Assembly: GCA_963721385.1 (NCBI GenBank)
Contig: CAVRJB010000019.1
Location: 682,001-746,000, forward strand
Length of the DNA: 64,000 nt
Source: DAOMFB01 sp963721385
GTDB lineage: Bacteria > Acidobacteriota > Thermoanaerobaculia > UBA5066
Reading direction: 5' to 3'
Shown here one piece after another: positions 17,022 to 24,966 of the stretch. The position numbers and the translations under genes were made by a program. Every line of letters starts with the position of its first letter. The stretch's first letter is position 1. Below the pieces are notes generated by a model. The model saw only the letters and a program-made list of their open reading frames with translations, ran no database searches and was not told the origin of the DNA.

Positions 17022-17714
17022 GTGATAGACGACGACGAGCCGGGAAACGTAAAAGACGGCGAAGAGATGCGTCCCACTGCGCTTCGCCCCGTCTCTCCGG
17101 GCCGGCCGGACATGGAAAGCGTGACGGCCGCCGTGCCGGAGAGCGATCTGATCGACCGGGCCCGCGCCGGCGACACGGACGCCTTCGCAGACCTCGTCCG
17201 GCGCCGCTCGTCGGGCGTCGTGGCGTTCCTCCGGCGGATGCTGGGAGACGCGGAGGACGCGCGCGACGTCGCGCAGCTCACTTTCGTCCGCGTCTGGGAG
17301 AACCTCCACCGGTACGACGCATCGTGGGCCTTCTCGACGTGGCTTTTCCGGATTGCTTCGAACCTCGCCATCGACGCCCTCCGTTCGCGGAAGACCCGCG
17401 CGCGGACGGCGGCGGAGAACCTGCGCCTGGTGAGGGGAGGGCCGCTCGCGGCCGAGTCCGACGGCCCCGCGGCTCTCTCGCGCGAAGAGGTCCGGCGCGT
17501 CTTCGACGCCTGCGCGATCGTCCTGTCGGAAAAGCAGCGCCTCGTTTTCGTCCTGCGGGAATTCGAGGAAAAGGAGAGCCGCGAGATCGCCGAGATCCTC
17601 GACTGCCGCGAGTCGACGGTCCGGAACCACCTGTTTCAGGCGCGCCGCCTCCTGCGCGTCGAGCTGCTCCAGCGATTCCCGGAGTTCGCCCGCGGGTTCG
17701 GCGGGAGAGCGTGA
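17022..17714 (+). CDS. RNA polymerase ECF-type sigma factor
   Basis: A 230-residue sigma-70 family protein. Region 2 spans about residues 45-110, with the core-binding DVAQLTFVRVWENLHRYD and the WAFSTWLFRIASNLAIDALR -10 recognition helix. Region 4 spans about 160-215, with LSEKQRLVFVLREFEEKESREIAEIL and RESTVRNHLFQARRLLR. I chose the GTG at 17022 because AGGAG sits 6 nt upstream; an ATG at 17067 is possible. It is followed 13 bp later by a zinc-finger anti-sigma gene and then by the secretion-like operon, so it is a good candidate for that operon's activator. Confidence 0.9.
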   Translation: MIDDDEPGNVKDGEEMRPTALRPVSPGRPDMESVTAAVPESDLIDRARAGDTDAFADLVRRRSSGVVAFLRRMLGDAEDARDVAQLTFVRVWENLHRYDASWAFSTWLFRIASNLAIDALRSRKTRARTAAENLRLVRGGPLAAESDGPAALSREEVRRVFDACAIVLSEKQRLVFVLREFEEKESREIAEILDCRESTVRNHLFQARRLLRVELLQRFPEFARGFGGRA

Positions 17715-17727
17715 GAGAGAAGGGACG

Positions 17728-18357
17728 ATGAGCACGAACGGCCTTCCTCCGGGGAGCTGCGGGGACGCCGAGCTGATCGGCCGACTCCGGGCGCTCCGCG
17801 ACCGCGACAGCCTCGACGCCGTCGGGCAGAGGACGCTCCACGCTCATCTCGCCTCGTGCGTTGCCTGCCGCGACCTGGCGATCGCGGGAGATCCGACGCT
17901 GCTCTTCGTCTCTCTTTCCGCCACCGCCGCCGGGATCGAGGCCGACGCCGAGGGCTCCGGCCGCCTGCCGGCGCGCTGGGAGGAGGCGGCCGAAGCCGTC
18001 GAGGCCGAGCGCCTCGCGGGCGACGTCCTCGCGGCGATCCGGGTCCGAAAGACCGTCGGGACAGGCGGAACCACGCGAGACGGCCGCCGAGTCCTCCTGC
18101 GCGCCGCCGCCGTCCTCCTCGCCGCGGCGGGGGTCGCTGGTCTCGTCGTTCTCTCCCGGTCGGGCGACCCCGCCCGGTCCGGCCTCGCTTTCCTTCCGAC
18201 GCCGGGACCCGCGCAGCCGTCCGCCGCGGGCGAGGTCCCGTCGCGGCCGCTCATCGAGGAGGTCGGGGCGCCCGGAGCCCGGGTCTACGAGTTCGCCGGC
18301 CACTCGCCGAAGGAACCGACCGTGGTCTTCGTGGCGAACCCCAACGCGGATATATGA
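17728..18357 (+). CDS. Membrane anti-sigma factor with zf-HC2 zinc finger
   Basis: A 209-residue protein. The N-terminal HLASCVACRDL motif is the Hx3Cx2C zinc-finger anti-sigma signature. A single hydrophobic segment (LLRAAAVLLAAAGVAGLVVL, about 118-137) divides a cytoplasmic sigma-binding part from a short Pro-rich extracytoplasmic tail. It should hold the ECF sigma encoded just upstream inactive at the membrane until a signal releases it. Its TGA overlaps the ATG of the secretin-N-like gene, and the palindromic repeat starts within 5 bp of its stop. The C-terminal residues may thus derive from repeat-flanking sequence. Confidence 0.85.
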   Translation: MSTNGLPPGSCGDAELIGRLRALRDRDSLDAVGQRTLHAHLASCVACRDLAIAGDPTLLFVSLSATAAGIEADAEGSGRLPARWEEAAEAVEAERLAGDVLAAIRVRKTVGTGGTTRDGRRVLLRAAAVLLAAAGVAGLVVLSRSGDPARSGLAFLPTPGPAQPSAAGEVPSRPLIEEVGAPGARVYEFAGHSPKEPTVVFVANPNADI

Positions 18358-19196
18358 GTGTCTCGGGGGTTTCTCGATCCCCCCGGGCGGAAATGTTCTC
18401 GGGGGATTCTCGGTCCCCCCGAGCCCCCCGGAGCCGGAGGCGGAAGAATCTCGTCATCGCCGCCGTCTGCGCGGCGGTGGCCGCGGCGGCGGTGATCGCG
18501 GAGGGGGCGCCGACAGTTCCGGCGGTCGTGGTTCGCGTCTTCTCGCTGAAGTACCACGCTCCCGATGCGGCGCTGCCCGTCGTCAGTCCTCTGCTCACTG
18601 AGGGGGGGTCGGTGATCGTCCAGCCGAAGGGGAACACGCTGACCGTGCGCGACACGGTCGCCGCGGTCGAGCGCGCCTCGAAGGCGCTCACGACGTGGGA
18701 CGTCCCGCCTCGGGCGCTGCAGCTCGGGATCACTCTCCTGAAGGCGACCTCGGGCCAGAGGCCCGAGGTCGCGAACGGCAAGGCCGCCGGCGGGAAGCAG
18801 GACGTTCCCGAGGAGATCCGGGAGATTTCCGACCGGCTCAGAAAGCTCCTGAACGTCACCGACTGCGGGCGCCTCGACTCCGTCGTCGTCCAGGGCGTGG
18901 AGGGGCAGACGGTCGCCTACGTCATCGGCGGCGAGTATCGGCTCGAGTTCCTCCTGGAGCCGTCGGGAGATCCGAGGCAGATCCGGCTCAAGGGCCTCGC
19001 GTTCGAGCGGCTGCACCGGGGTCCCGGCGTCGTGCAAGTCCGTAAGGACATCCTCCGGACGACGATCAACGTCAGCGTCGGCCAGCCCTACATCCTGGTC
19101 GTCGGCCGCGACGAGGCGGCGGCAGGGGCCCTCGTGCTCGTCTTCAACGGCAGCTGGAGGGCCGTGCCCGGCCCCGGGATCGCGGGGGCCAACTGA
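18354..19196 (+). CDS. Membrane-anchored secretin-N-domain-like protein
   Basis: A 280-residue protein. The first 26 residues are encoded by two copies of the palindromic repeat and contain SGVSRSPRA followed by SGDSRSPRA. A basic stretch (RSRRRK) and one hydrophobic helix (LVIAAVCAAVAAAAVIA) follow. Residues 60-125 resemble a short secretin N domain: YHAPDAALPVVSPLL, a GNTLTVRDTVAAVERASKAL segment and WDVPPRALQLGITLL. The rest is beta-rich and unassigned. An internal ATG at 18393 would avoid the first repeat and is a reasonable alternative start. Position between the anti-sigma factor and GspF suggests a periplasmic accessory of the secretion machine. Confidence 0.7.
   Translation: MSVSGVSRSPRAEMFSGDSRSPRAPRSRRRKNLVIAAVCAAVAAAAVIAEGAPTVPAVVVRVFSLKYHAPDAALPVVSPLLTEGGSVIVQPKGNTLTVRDTVAAVERASKALTTWDVPPRALQLGITLLKATSGQRPEVANGKAAGGKQDVPEEIREISDRLRKLLNVTDCGRLDSVVVQGVEGQTVAYVIGGEYRLEFLLEPSGDPRQIRLKGLAFERLHRGPGVVQVRKDILRTTINVSVGQPYILVVGRDEAAAGALVLVFNGSWRAVPGPGIAGAN
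18361..18385. repeat. Palindromic repeat, copy 2 (25-nt core)
   Basis: Twenty-five nt identical to 13181-13205: a G5 run, a short AT-containing loop and a C6 run. It lies inside the 5' coding region of the secretin-N-like gene, where it encodes VSGVSRSPR. Confidence 0.75.
18390..18429. repeat. Palindromic repeat, copy 3
   Basis: A 40-nt copy with the same GAAATG prefix and GA-CCCCCC suffix as copy 1, and with compensating A and G changes in and around the loop. It is in tandem with copy 2 and in frame, adding a second SRSPRA peptide to the protein. Confidence 0.75.
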
Positions 19197-20446
19197 TGGC
19201 GACCTTCGTGGTGCGATTGGGGACCGCCGATGGTGCCGTCGCCACGCGGACGATGGAGGCGGCAGATGAGGCGTCGCTGAAGGCCGAGGTCGCCCGCCAG
19301 GGCGCGCGGTTCTTCTCGGCGAAGCCGGCCGACGCCCGGGGCTCCGGCGCGCTCTCCCTCGTCCAGGCCTCTGCGCTCTCGGTCGGAAAGCTCTGGTCCC
19401 GCCGGCGGAGCGTGAAAAACGAGGAGTTCCTCGTCTTCAACCAGGAGCTCGTCTCCCTGCTCAAGGCGGGCCTCCCGGTCGTGGCCGGCTTCGACATTCT
19501 TCTCGAGCGGCAGGAAAACCCCACCTTCAGGAAGATCCTGACGGACATCCGCGGGCAGCTCGTCTCGGGCGCCGCGCTCTCGGACGCGTTTCTCTCGCAC
19601 GGCGACGTCTTCCCGCGCCTTTACGGCACGTCGCTCCGGGCCGGGGAGCGGTCGGGGGAGGTGGAAAAGGTCCTCCGCCGGTATCTGGCCTACCAGAAAA
19701 TCCTCGGCGGCGTGCGCCGGAAGGTCGTCGGGGCGCTCGTCTACCCGGCCGTCCTCGTCGGACTCTCGATCTCGCTGATCCTGATCCTCCTCACGTACGT
19801 GATCCCGAAGTTCGTCGAGTTTTTCGCTGGCTTCGGCGGGACGCTCCCCCTCGTCACGCGCGTCGTCATCGGCCTCGCCGCGTTCCTCCGCTCGAACATC
19901 CTCGTTCTTTCGGTTGCGGTTTTCGGCGCGTTCTGGTTCTTCCGGCGCTGGAAGCGGACCGCGGCCGGGCGGCGGACGCTCGACGGCTGGATGCTGCGGC
20001 TCCCGGTCATCGGGTCGATCCTCCACCACTTCGCCCTCTCGCAGTTCACCCGCTCGCTCGGGACGCTCGTGGGCGCCGGGACGCCTCTCGTGCCGGCGCT
20101 CGACATCTCCTCGGGTTCGATCTCGAACCAGCGGGTCGCGGACGCCGTCACGTCGGTCGTCCCGAAGGTGCGCGAGGGAGCCGAGCTCTGGAGGAGCCTC
20201 GAGGAGACCCGCCAGTTCACGTCGCTGACGGTCGAGATGATCAAGGTCGGCGAGGCGACGGGCGCGCTCGAGGAGATGCTGACGAACGCCTCGGATTTCT
20301 ACGACGAGCAGATCGAGGCCGCCCTGCAGCGCCTGATCAACCTGATCGAGCCGGTGATCCTGGTTGTCATGGGAGGCGTCGTCGCGACGATCCTTCTCTC
20401 GATCTACCTTCCGATGTTCTCGATCCTGTCGAACATCAAATCGTGA
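19196..20446 (+). CDS. gspF: Type II secretion/type IV pilus platform protein, GspF family
   Basis: A 416-residue protein with two T2SSF domains: FNQELVSLLKAGLPVVAGF near residue 80 and FTRSLGTLVGAGTPLVPAL near 285. Three clear hydrophobic helices lie around 180-210, 225-245 and 385-410. It serves as the inner-membrane platform for the adjacent GspE ATPase. The start overlaps the previous stop by one base (TGATG). It is divergent in sequence from PilC at 5123-6328, so the genome has at least two independent platform/ATPase pairs. Confidence 0.93.
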   Translation: MATFVVRLGTADGAVATRTMEAADEASLKAEVARQGARFFSAKPADARGSGALSLVQASALSVGKLWSRRRSVKNEEFLVFNQELVSLLKAGLPVVAGFDILLERQENPTFRKILTDIRGQLVSGAALSDAFLSHGDVFPRLYGTSLRAGERSGEVEKVLRRYLAYQKILGGVRRKVVGALVYPAVLVGLSISLILILLTYVIPKFVEFFAGFGGTLPLVTRVVIGLAAFLRSNILVLSVAVFGAFWFFRRWKRTAAGRRTLDGWMLRLPVIGSILHHFALSQFTRSLGTLVGAGTPLVPALDISSGSISNQRVADAVTSVVPKVREGAELWRSLEETRQFTSLTVEMIKVGEATGALEEMLTNASDFYDEQIEAALQRLINLIEPVILVVMGGVVATILLSIYLPMFSILSNIKS

Positions 20447-20456
20447 GAGGCCCCGC

Positions 20457-22085
20457 ATGAGCCGCACCCCCGCCTCCCCGGAGACCCTACCGCGCTTCCT
20501 CGACGCGGCCTCCGAGGAAACGCGCGCGCGCCAGGCGGCGCAACACCTCGGGCTTCCGTACGTCGACCTCTGGACCTTCCGCGTCGACCCCGCCCTCTTC
20601 CGGGCGACGCCGCTCGACTGGATGCTCCGCTTCGAGTTCGTGCCGGAGAAGGAGGAGGATGGCGTCCTCTCGGTCGTCATGGCCGACCCGTCCGACGTCG
20701 TCAAGTGCGACGAGCTCGAGCATCTCCTGAAGAAGCCTCTCCGCATGAAGGTCGGCTCGCGCGCCGCCCTGCAGGACATCCTCCAGAAGTCCGAGTCGAC
20801 GCAGCGCGTGCTCGAGGAGGCGACCGAGGAGTTCCGGATGCAGGTCGTCCGGGAGGACGAGGAGGGCGAGGAGGTCCTGACGATCGACCGGATCGCGGCC
20901 GACGCGAGCCCGATCATCAAGCTCGTCGACTCCGTTCTCTTCAACGCGATCCAGCGCCGGGCGTCGGACATTCACATCGAGACACAGGAGCACGTCGTCG
21001 TCATCAAGTACCGGATCGACGGCGTCCTCTACCCGGCCATGGAGCCGATCGACAAGAAGCATCACCAGACGATCATCAGCCGGATCAAGGTCATGTCCGA
21101 GCTGGACATCGCCGAGAAGCGGATCCCGCAGGACGGGCGTTTCAAGGTGCGCGTGAAGGGCCGCACGATCGACTTTCGCGTCTCGATCATGCCGACGGTC
21201 CACGGCGAGGACGCCGTCATCCGCATTCTCGACAAGGAGTCGGCGAACGCCGAGTTCAAGAACCTCCGTCTCGACGTGCTCGGAATCGATCCGGAGACGA
21301 CGCGGCGTCTCCGCAAGTTCATCCGAGAGCCGTACGGCATGGTCCTCGTCACGGGGCCGACCGGCTCCGGCAAGACGACGACGCTCTACGCGTGCCTCTC
21401 GGAGATCCAGACCGTCGAGGACAAGATCATCACGATCGAGGACCCGGTCGAGTACCAGCTCCGCGGCATCACGCAGATCCCGGTCAACGAGAAGAAAGGG
21501 CTGACCTTCGCCCGTGGTCTCCGGTCGATCCTCCGCCACGACCCCGACAAGGTGATGGTCGGCGAGATCCGCGACGAGGAGACGGCGCAGATCGCCGTCC
21601 AGGCGGCGCTGACCGGACACCTCGTCTTCACCACGGTCCACGCGAACAACGTCGTCGACGTTCTCGGCCGGTTCCTGAACATGAAGGTCGAGCTCTACAA
21701 CTTCGTCTCCGCGCTGAACTGTGTCCTCGCGCAGCGCCTCGTCCGGAAGATCTGCCCGCACTGCCGGGTCGAGTTCGTGCCGACGGCGAAGCTCCTCGAG
21801 GAGTCGGCGCTCACGACGGCGCAGCTCGAGGGGGTCACGCTTTACGAGGGGCGGGGCTGCCTCGAGTGCAACGGCACCGGCTTCTTCGGCCGGATGGCGA
21901 TCACGGAGCTGCTCGACCTCTCCGACCGGATCCGCAGCCTGATCCTCGACAAGCGGCCCGCGGCCGAGATCAAGAAAGCGGCGCGCGAGGAGGGGATGGC
22001 GTTCCTCAGGGAATCGGCGCTCGCGAAGGTCATCTCGGGGCAGACGACGCTCCGGGAGGTCAATAAGGTGACGTTCGTTGAGTAA
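20457..22085 (+). CDS. gspE: Type II secretion/type IV pilus assembly ATPase, GspE family
   Basis: A 542-residue ATPase. An N-terminal MshEN-like region (about 10-105) is followed by the motor domain: ASDIHIETQEHVVVIKYRI, Walker A GPTGSGKT (300-307), Asp box ITIEDPVEYQLRGI, Walker B MVGEIRDEETAQIA and His box LVFTTVHANNVVDVL. A tetracysteine zinc site is formed by CPHC and CLEC. The His box has VHANN instead of the LHTND of PilB, as is common in GspE. I chose the ATG at 20457 because GAGAGG precedes it. It follows gspF by 10 bp and overlaps the PilM-like gene by 8 bp. Confidence 0.94.
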   Translation: MSRTPASPETLPRFLDAASEETRARQAAQHLGLPYVDLWTFRVDPALFRATPLDWMLRFEFVPEKEEDGVLSVVMADPSDVVKCDELEHLLKKPLRMKVGSRAALQDILQKSESTQRVLEEATEEFRMQVVREDEEGEEVLTIDRIAADASPIIKLVDSVLFNAIQRRASDIHIETQEHVVVIKYRIDGVLYPAMEPIDKKHHQTIISRIKVMSELDIAEKRIPQDGRFKVRVKGRTIDFRVSIMPTVHGEDAVIRILDKESANAEFKNLRLDVLGIDPETTRRLRKFIREPYGMVLVTGPTGSGKTTTLYACLSEIQTVEDKIITIEDPVEYQLRGITQIPVNEKKGLTFARGLRSILRHDPDKVMVGEIRDEETAQIAVQAALTGHLVFTTVHANNVVDVLGRFLNMKVELYNFVSALNCVLAQRLVRKICPHCRVEFVPTAKLLEESALTTAQLEGVTLYEGRGCLECNGTGFFGRMAITELLDLSDRIRSLILDKRPAAEIKKAAREEGMAFLRESALAKVISGQTTLREVNKVTFVE

Positions 22086-23073
22086 CTGGACACGGCTCTT
22101 CCGCGAGACCCGGTGGCTCCGGACGAGGCGGCCCTCGCACGCCTTCGTCCTGTCGCGCCGGCGGCTCGCCTACGTCGGCCCCGAGGGGGCCACGAGGGGC
22201 GCATCCGGCGTCCCCGCGGCGGTCCGCGTTGTGACGCGAGCGCTCCCCGCAGACGCCCTGTCGGACGGGACGGCGGGCCTCCCCGTCGCGGGCCCGGCCT
22301 TCGCCGGGGCGGTCGCGCGCCTTCTCGCCGAGGTCGCCGTACGAATGCCGGCCGCCTCGCTCGTTGTCGCCGACGATTTCGTCCGCGTCATCGTCGTCGA
22401 CGCCGAGGACCCCGAGCGTCACCCGAAGGAGGTCGAGGAAGTCCTGGCCTGGAAGTTCGGCCGCACCTTCGGAGAGCCGGTGCCACCGCTGCGCCTCTCG
22501 TGGCAGGCCTCGGGACCGGGCGCATCAGACACGCGCGTCGTCGCGCTCGTGGCGCCGGAGGAAGCGGTCGCTTCGTGGGAGGCGCCGTTCGAGAGGGCGG
22601 GAATCCGGCTCGGCGCCCTCGAGATCGAGTCGCTCGCCGTCTCGTCACTCGGAATGTCGGCGCTCGGAAGTGACGGGCTCGTCGTCTGGGCGCCCGGGCC
22701 GACGGCGACCGTCGTCCACTTCGAGAAGGGAAGCCTCCGGTTCGTCCGCATCCGGTCGACGGCCGATGCCCTGTCGGCGCTCCAGGATCTCCAGATGACC
22801 GCCTCCTATGTGTCCCAGGCGGGGGCGCCGGCGGCCTCAGGAACCGACGCGGCCGAGGGCGAAAGGGAGTTGCCGGTCGTGCGGATCCCGTGCGCCGCGG
22901 GCCCCGCGGGCGCGCCCGTGGTCGAGATGCTCGCCGAGTTCCGGAGGGAGCGCGGAGGCCCCGCGCCCTCTCTCCTCTCGCCCGCAGCCTTGCTGCCCGG
23001 GCTCCGCGCCGCCGCCTCAGGCGACGACGCGACCGTCCTCGCCGCGCTCGGCGCGATGGCCGGAGGGGACTGA
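22078..23073 (+). CDS. PilM/GspL-like cytoplasmic assembly protein
   Basis: A 331-residue protein starting at a TTG that overlaps the gspE stop by 8 bp. Its position before PilN-, PilO- and PilP-like genes identifies it. The EEVLAWKFGRTFGEPVPPLRLSW region and the central GAPFERAGI-type, IESLAVSSL segments match the PilM/GspL actin-like fold. The usual actin phosphate-2 loop is replaced by VWAPGPTATVVHFEKG, and no intact nucleotide motif is seen, so it may be a non-ATPase scaffold. In PilM systems this protein binds the N-terminal tail of PilN and links the ATPase to the envelope complex. Confidence 0.72.
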   Translation: MSNWTRLFRETRWLRTRRPSHAFVLSRRRLAYVGPEGATRGASGVPAAVRVVTRALPADALSDGTAGLPVAGPAFAGAVARLLAEVAVRMPAASLVVADDFVRVIVVDAEDPERHPKEVEEVLAWKFGRTFGEPVPPLRLSWQASGPGASDTRVVALVAPEEAVASWEAPFERAGIRLGALEIESLAVSSLGMSALGSDGLVVWAPGPTATVVHFEKGSLRFVRIRSTADALSALQDLQMTASYVSQAGAPAASGTDAAEGERELPVVRIPCAAGPAGAPVVEMLAEFRRERGGPAPSLLSPAALLPGLRAAASGDDATVLAALGAMAGGD

Positions 23074-23075
23074 GC

Positions 23076-23681
23076 GTGTCCCACCGCCTGAATCTCGCCC
23101 GCCGTCCGTTCATCGACACGCGGCCCGTGAACGTCGCGGCGGGCCTCCTCGCCACCCTCGCCCTCGCCCTCTCCTTCGTCAGCGTCCGGACCGTCGTGCG
23201 GTATCTCGACGACTCCCGCAAGACCCGGGACGCGATCGTCGCCCTGAGGACCGAGATCGCCGGGCTCGACGAGGCGCGCCGCGCCACCGAAGGGCGCGTC
23301 GCCCGCTTCGACCTCGCTGAGATGGAGGCGTCGGCCGAAGACGCGAACCAGATCGCGGTCCGGCGCGCCTTCTCGTGGTCGCGGTTCCTCGACCGGCTCG
23401 AGAAGACGCTGCCTGCCGACGTCCGGATCGCCGCGATCAGCCTCCTGGGAGGCGAGAAGGGCGGGGCGAAGAAGGAGTCCCGGCCGGACCAGTACATGGT
23501 CGACCTTTCGCTCGTTTCCCGGTCGGCGGACGGCCTCCCCAAGACGATCCGGACGTTTTACGGGTCGCCGTGGTTCGACCGGCCGGCCCCGCACACCGAG
23601 GACCGGGGCGACAAGCGCGCGCCGGACGGCCGGCGTTTCTCTCTCTCGACCGTCTACCGCGACCGGGAGGACGTGAAGTGA
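23076..23681 (+). CDS. PilN-like inner-membrane assembly protein
   Basis: A 201-residue protein with GGAGGGG before its GTG. The N-terminal RLNLARRPFIDTRP is the PilN INLLP-like tail that docks onto PilM. It is followed by one transmembrane helix (VAAGLLATLALALSFVSV), a coiled region and a periplasmic PilN/GspL-C ferredoxin-like domain containing FLDRLEKTLPADVRI. Its stop overlaps the PilO start (GTGA). It is part of the PilMNOP subassembly that aligns the platform with the secretin. Confidence 0.83.
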   Translation: MSHRLNLARRPFIDTRPVNVAAGLLATLALALSFVSVRTVVRYLDDSRKTRDAIVALRTEIAGLDEARRATEGRVARFDLAEMEASAEDANQIAVRRAFSWSRFLDRLEKTLPADVRIAAISLLGGEKGGAKKESRPDQYMVDLSLVSRSADGLPKTIRTFYGSPWFDRPAPHTEDRGDKRAPDGRRFSLSTVYRDREDVK

Positions 23682-24376
23682 TCCCGCTCTCCGTCTCCCT
23701 TTCGGGCCCGGGCGCGGTCGGCGGCTCGCGCTCGATCTGGCGGAGCCGAGCGGCGCTCTTTGGCGGGCTCGGAATGCTGCTCCTCGCCAATGCCGCGATT
23801 CTCGTCGTCTACCACGTCTTCTACGACCAGAGATTCCGCGCCCTGTCCGAGACGAAAGCGGCCCTGACGGTCCGCCGTGACGAAGCCCGGACGGCCGCGA
23901 ACCGGGCGGCCGAGACCGAGAGGAAGCTCGTGGCGCTGCGCGACTCTCTCGAGAGCTTCTATGCCGAGACGCTCGGCGCTCGCAAGGAACGGCTGGCGCC
24001 GATGATCGAGGAGGTCTACGCGCTGACGCAGAAGGCCGGCTTCATGCCGCAGACGATCGGGTTTGCCGAGGATCCGGTCCCGGGCGCCGAGCGGTTCTCG
24101 CTGACCTTCCAGATCGAAGGGCGCTACGCGGACGTCCGCCGGCTTCTCTACGTGCTCGAGACGAGCCCGAAGTTCTTCGTCCTCGAGCGCGTTCGCGTCT
24201 CGATGAACGAAAACGCTCCCGACGTCCTGCGGGTCGACCTCGCGGTGTCGCACTACTTCCGGGCCGAGGCGGGGCGAGCGCCCCGCGCCCCGAAGGTTCG
24301 GGCGGCCCGGCCCGTCGTGGTGGCGAAGCCCGAGGCGTCGGACCGCGCCGAAGCCGCGAAGGCGGGCCTGGAATGA
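23678..24376 (+). CDS. PilO/GspM-like inner-membrane assembly protein
   Basis: A 232-residue protein. One N-terminal membrane helix (AALFGGLGMLLLANAAILVVYHVFY) is followed by a long alpha-helical coil (about 65-115) and a PilO-like domain with FSLTFQIEGRYADVRRLLYVLETSPKFFVLERV. This matches the PilO heterodimer partner of PilN. The start is a GTG coupled to PilN, and the stop overlaps the PilP-like ATG. The Ala/Lys/Pro-rich tail is probably flexible. Confidence 0.83.
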   Translation: MIPLSVSLSGPGAVGGSRSIWRSRAALFGGLGMLLLANAAILVVYHVFYDQRFRALSETKAALTVRRDEARTAANRAAETERKLVALRDSLESFYAETLGARKERLAPMIEEVYALTQKAGFMPQTIGFAEDPVPGAERFSLTFQIEGRYADVRRLLYVLETSPKFFVLERVRVSMNENAPDVLRVDLAVSHYFRAEAGRAPRAPKVRAARPVVVAKPEASDRAEAAKAGLE

Positions 24377-24966
24377 AGCCGGTGCCCGCAAACCCAGACG
24401 CCGCGAAGGCGGCGAAGGGCCGCCTCCGGCTGCTGCTCGGGTTCCTCGTGGCGGCAGCTGCGCTCGCCGCCCTGTCGTTCTGGTCGGGCGGCGATGCCGC
24501 GGGCCCGTTGCCGGCTCCCGGCCGGGCGGGTCCCGGCCGGGCCGCCGTCGTCGCCGATCCGGGCGCCGTCCCCGTTCTCCAGCTGGCCGAAGCCCGCGGA
24601 GGCATCCGCGGCGAGCCGGGGCGGAACGTCTTCCGCTTCTACGACTCCCCGACGCCGACGCCGACGGCCGTGAAGCCGACGCCGACGCCGCTCGTCTGGT
24701 ACAACCTGCCCGATTTCCCGACGCCGACTCCGACCGCGACCCCGATCATCCCGCCGGCCATCCCCTACAAAGCCATCGGCCGTTTCGGCCCGCGCGACGC
24801 TCCGATCGTGACGCTCGAGGAGGGAGGCCGCCTCCTGAACGTCCGCGAGGGCGACGTCGTCGACGGCCGGTTCCTCGTGAAGAAGATCAACCGCGAGTCG
24901 GTCGACTTCGCGTTCGTCGGGCTCCCTCCCGACATCACCCGCCGCCTGCCGGTCCCGCTCCCGTGA
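24373..24966 (+). CDS. PilP/GspC-like protein with (Pro-Thr)n linkers
   Basis: A 197-residue bitopic protein. One hydrophobic helix (LLLGFLVAAAALAALSFW) is followed by two Pro-Thr repeats (PTPTPTAVKPTPTP and PTPTPTATP) separated by a short hydrophobic patch. The C-terminal HR-like domain is YKAIGRFGPRDAPIVTL ... LLNVREGDVVDGRFLVKKI. HR domains of PilP/GspC contact the N0 domain of the secretin. The repeats are encoded by repeated ACGCCG units at about 24650-24740. It overlaps both neighbors by 4 bp. Confidence 0.8.
   Translation: MKPVPANPDAAKAAKGRLRLLLGFLVAAAALAALSFWSGGDAAGPLPAPGRAGPGRAAVVADPGAVPVLQLAEARGGIRGEPGRNVFRFYDSPTPTPTAVKPTPTPLVWYNLPDFPTPTPTATPIIPPAIPYKAIGRFGPRDAPIVTLEEGGRLLNVREGDVVDGRFLVKKINRESVDFAFVGLPPDITRRLPVPLP

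Noticed and set aside
24640..24745. Repeated ACGCCG units as a possible tandem-repeat or CRISPR-like array
   Set aside because: They encode the Pro-Thr linkers of the PilP-like protein; no spacers or regular palindromic units exist. No CRISPR array was seen anywhere in the window.
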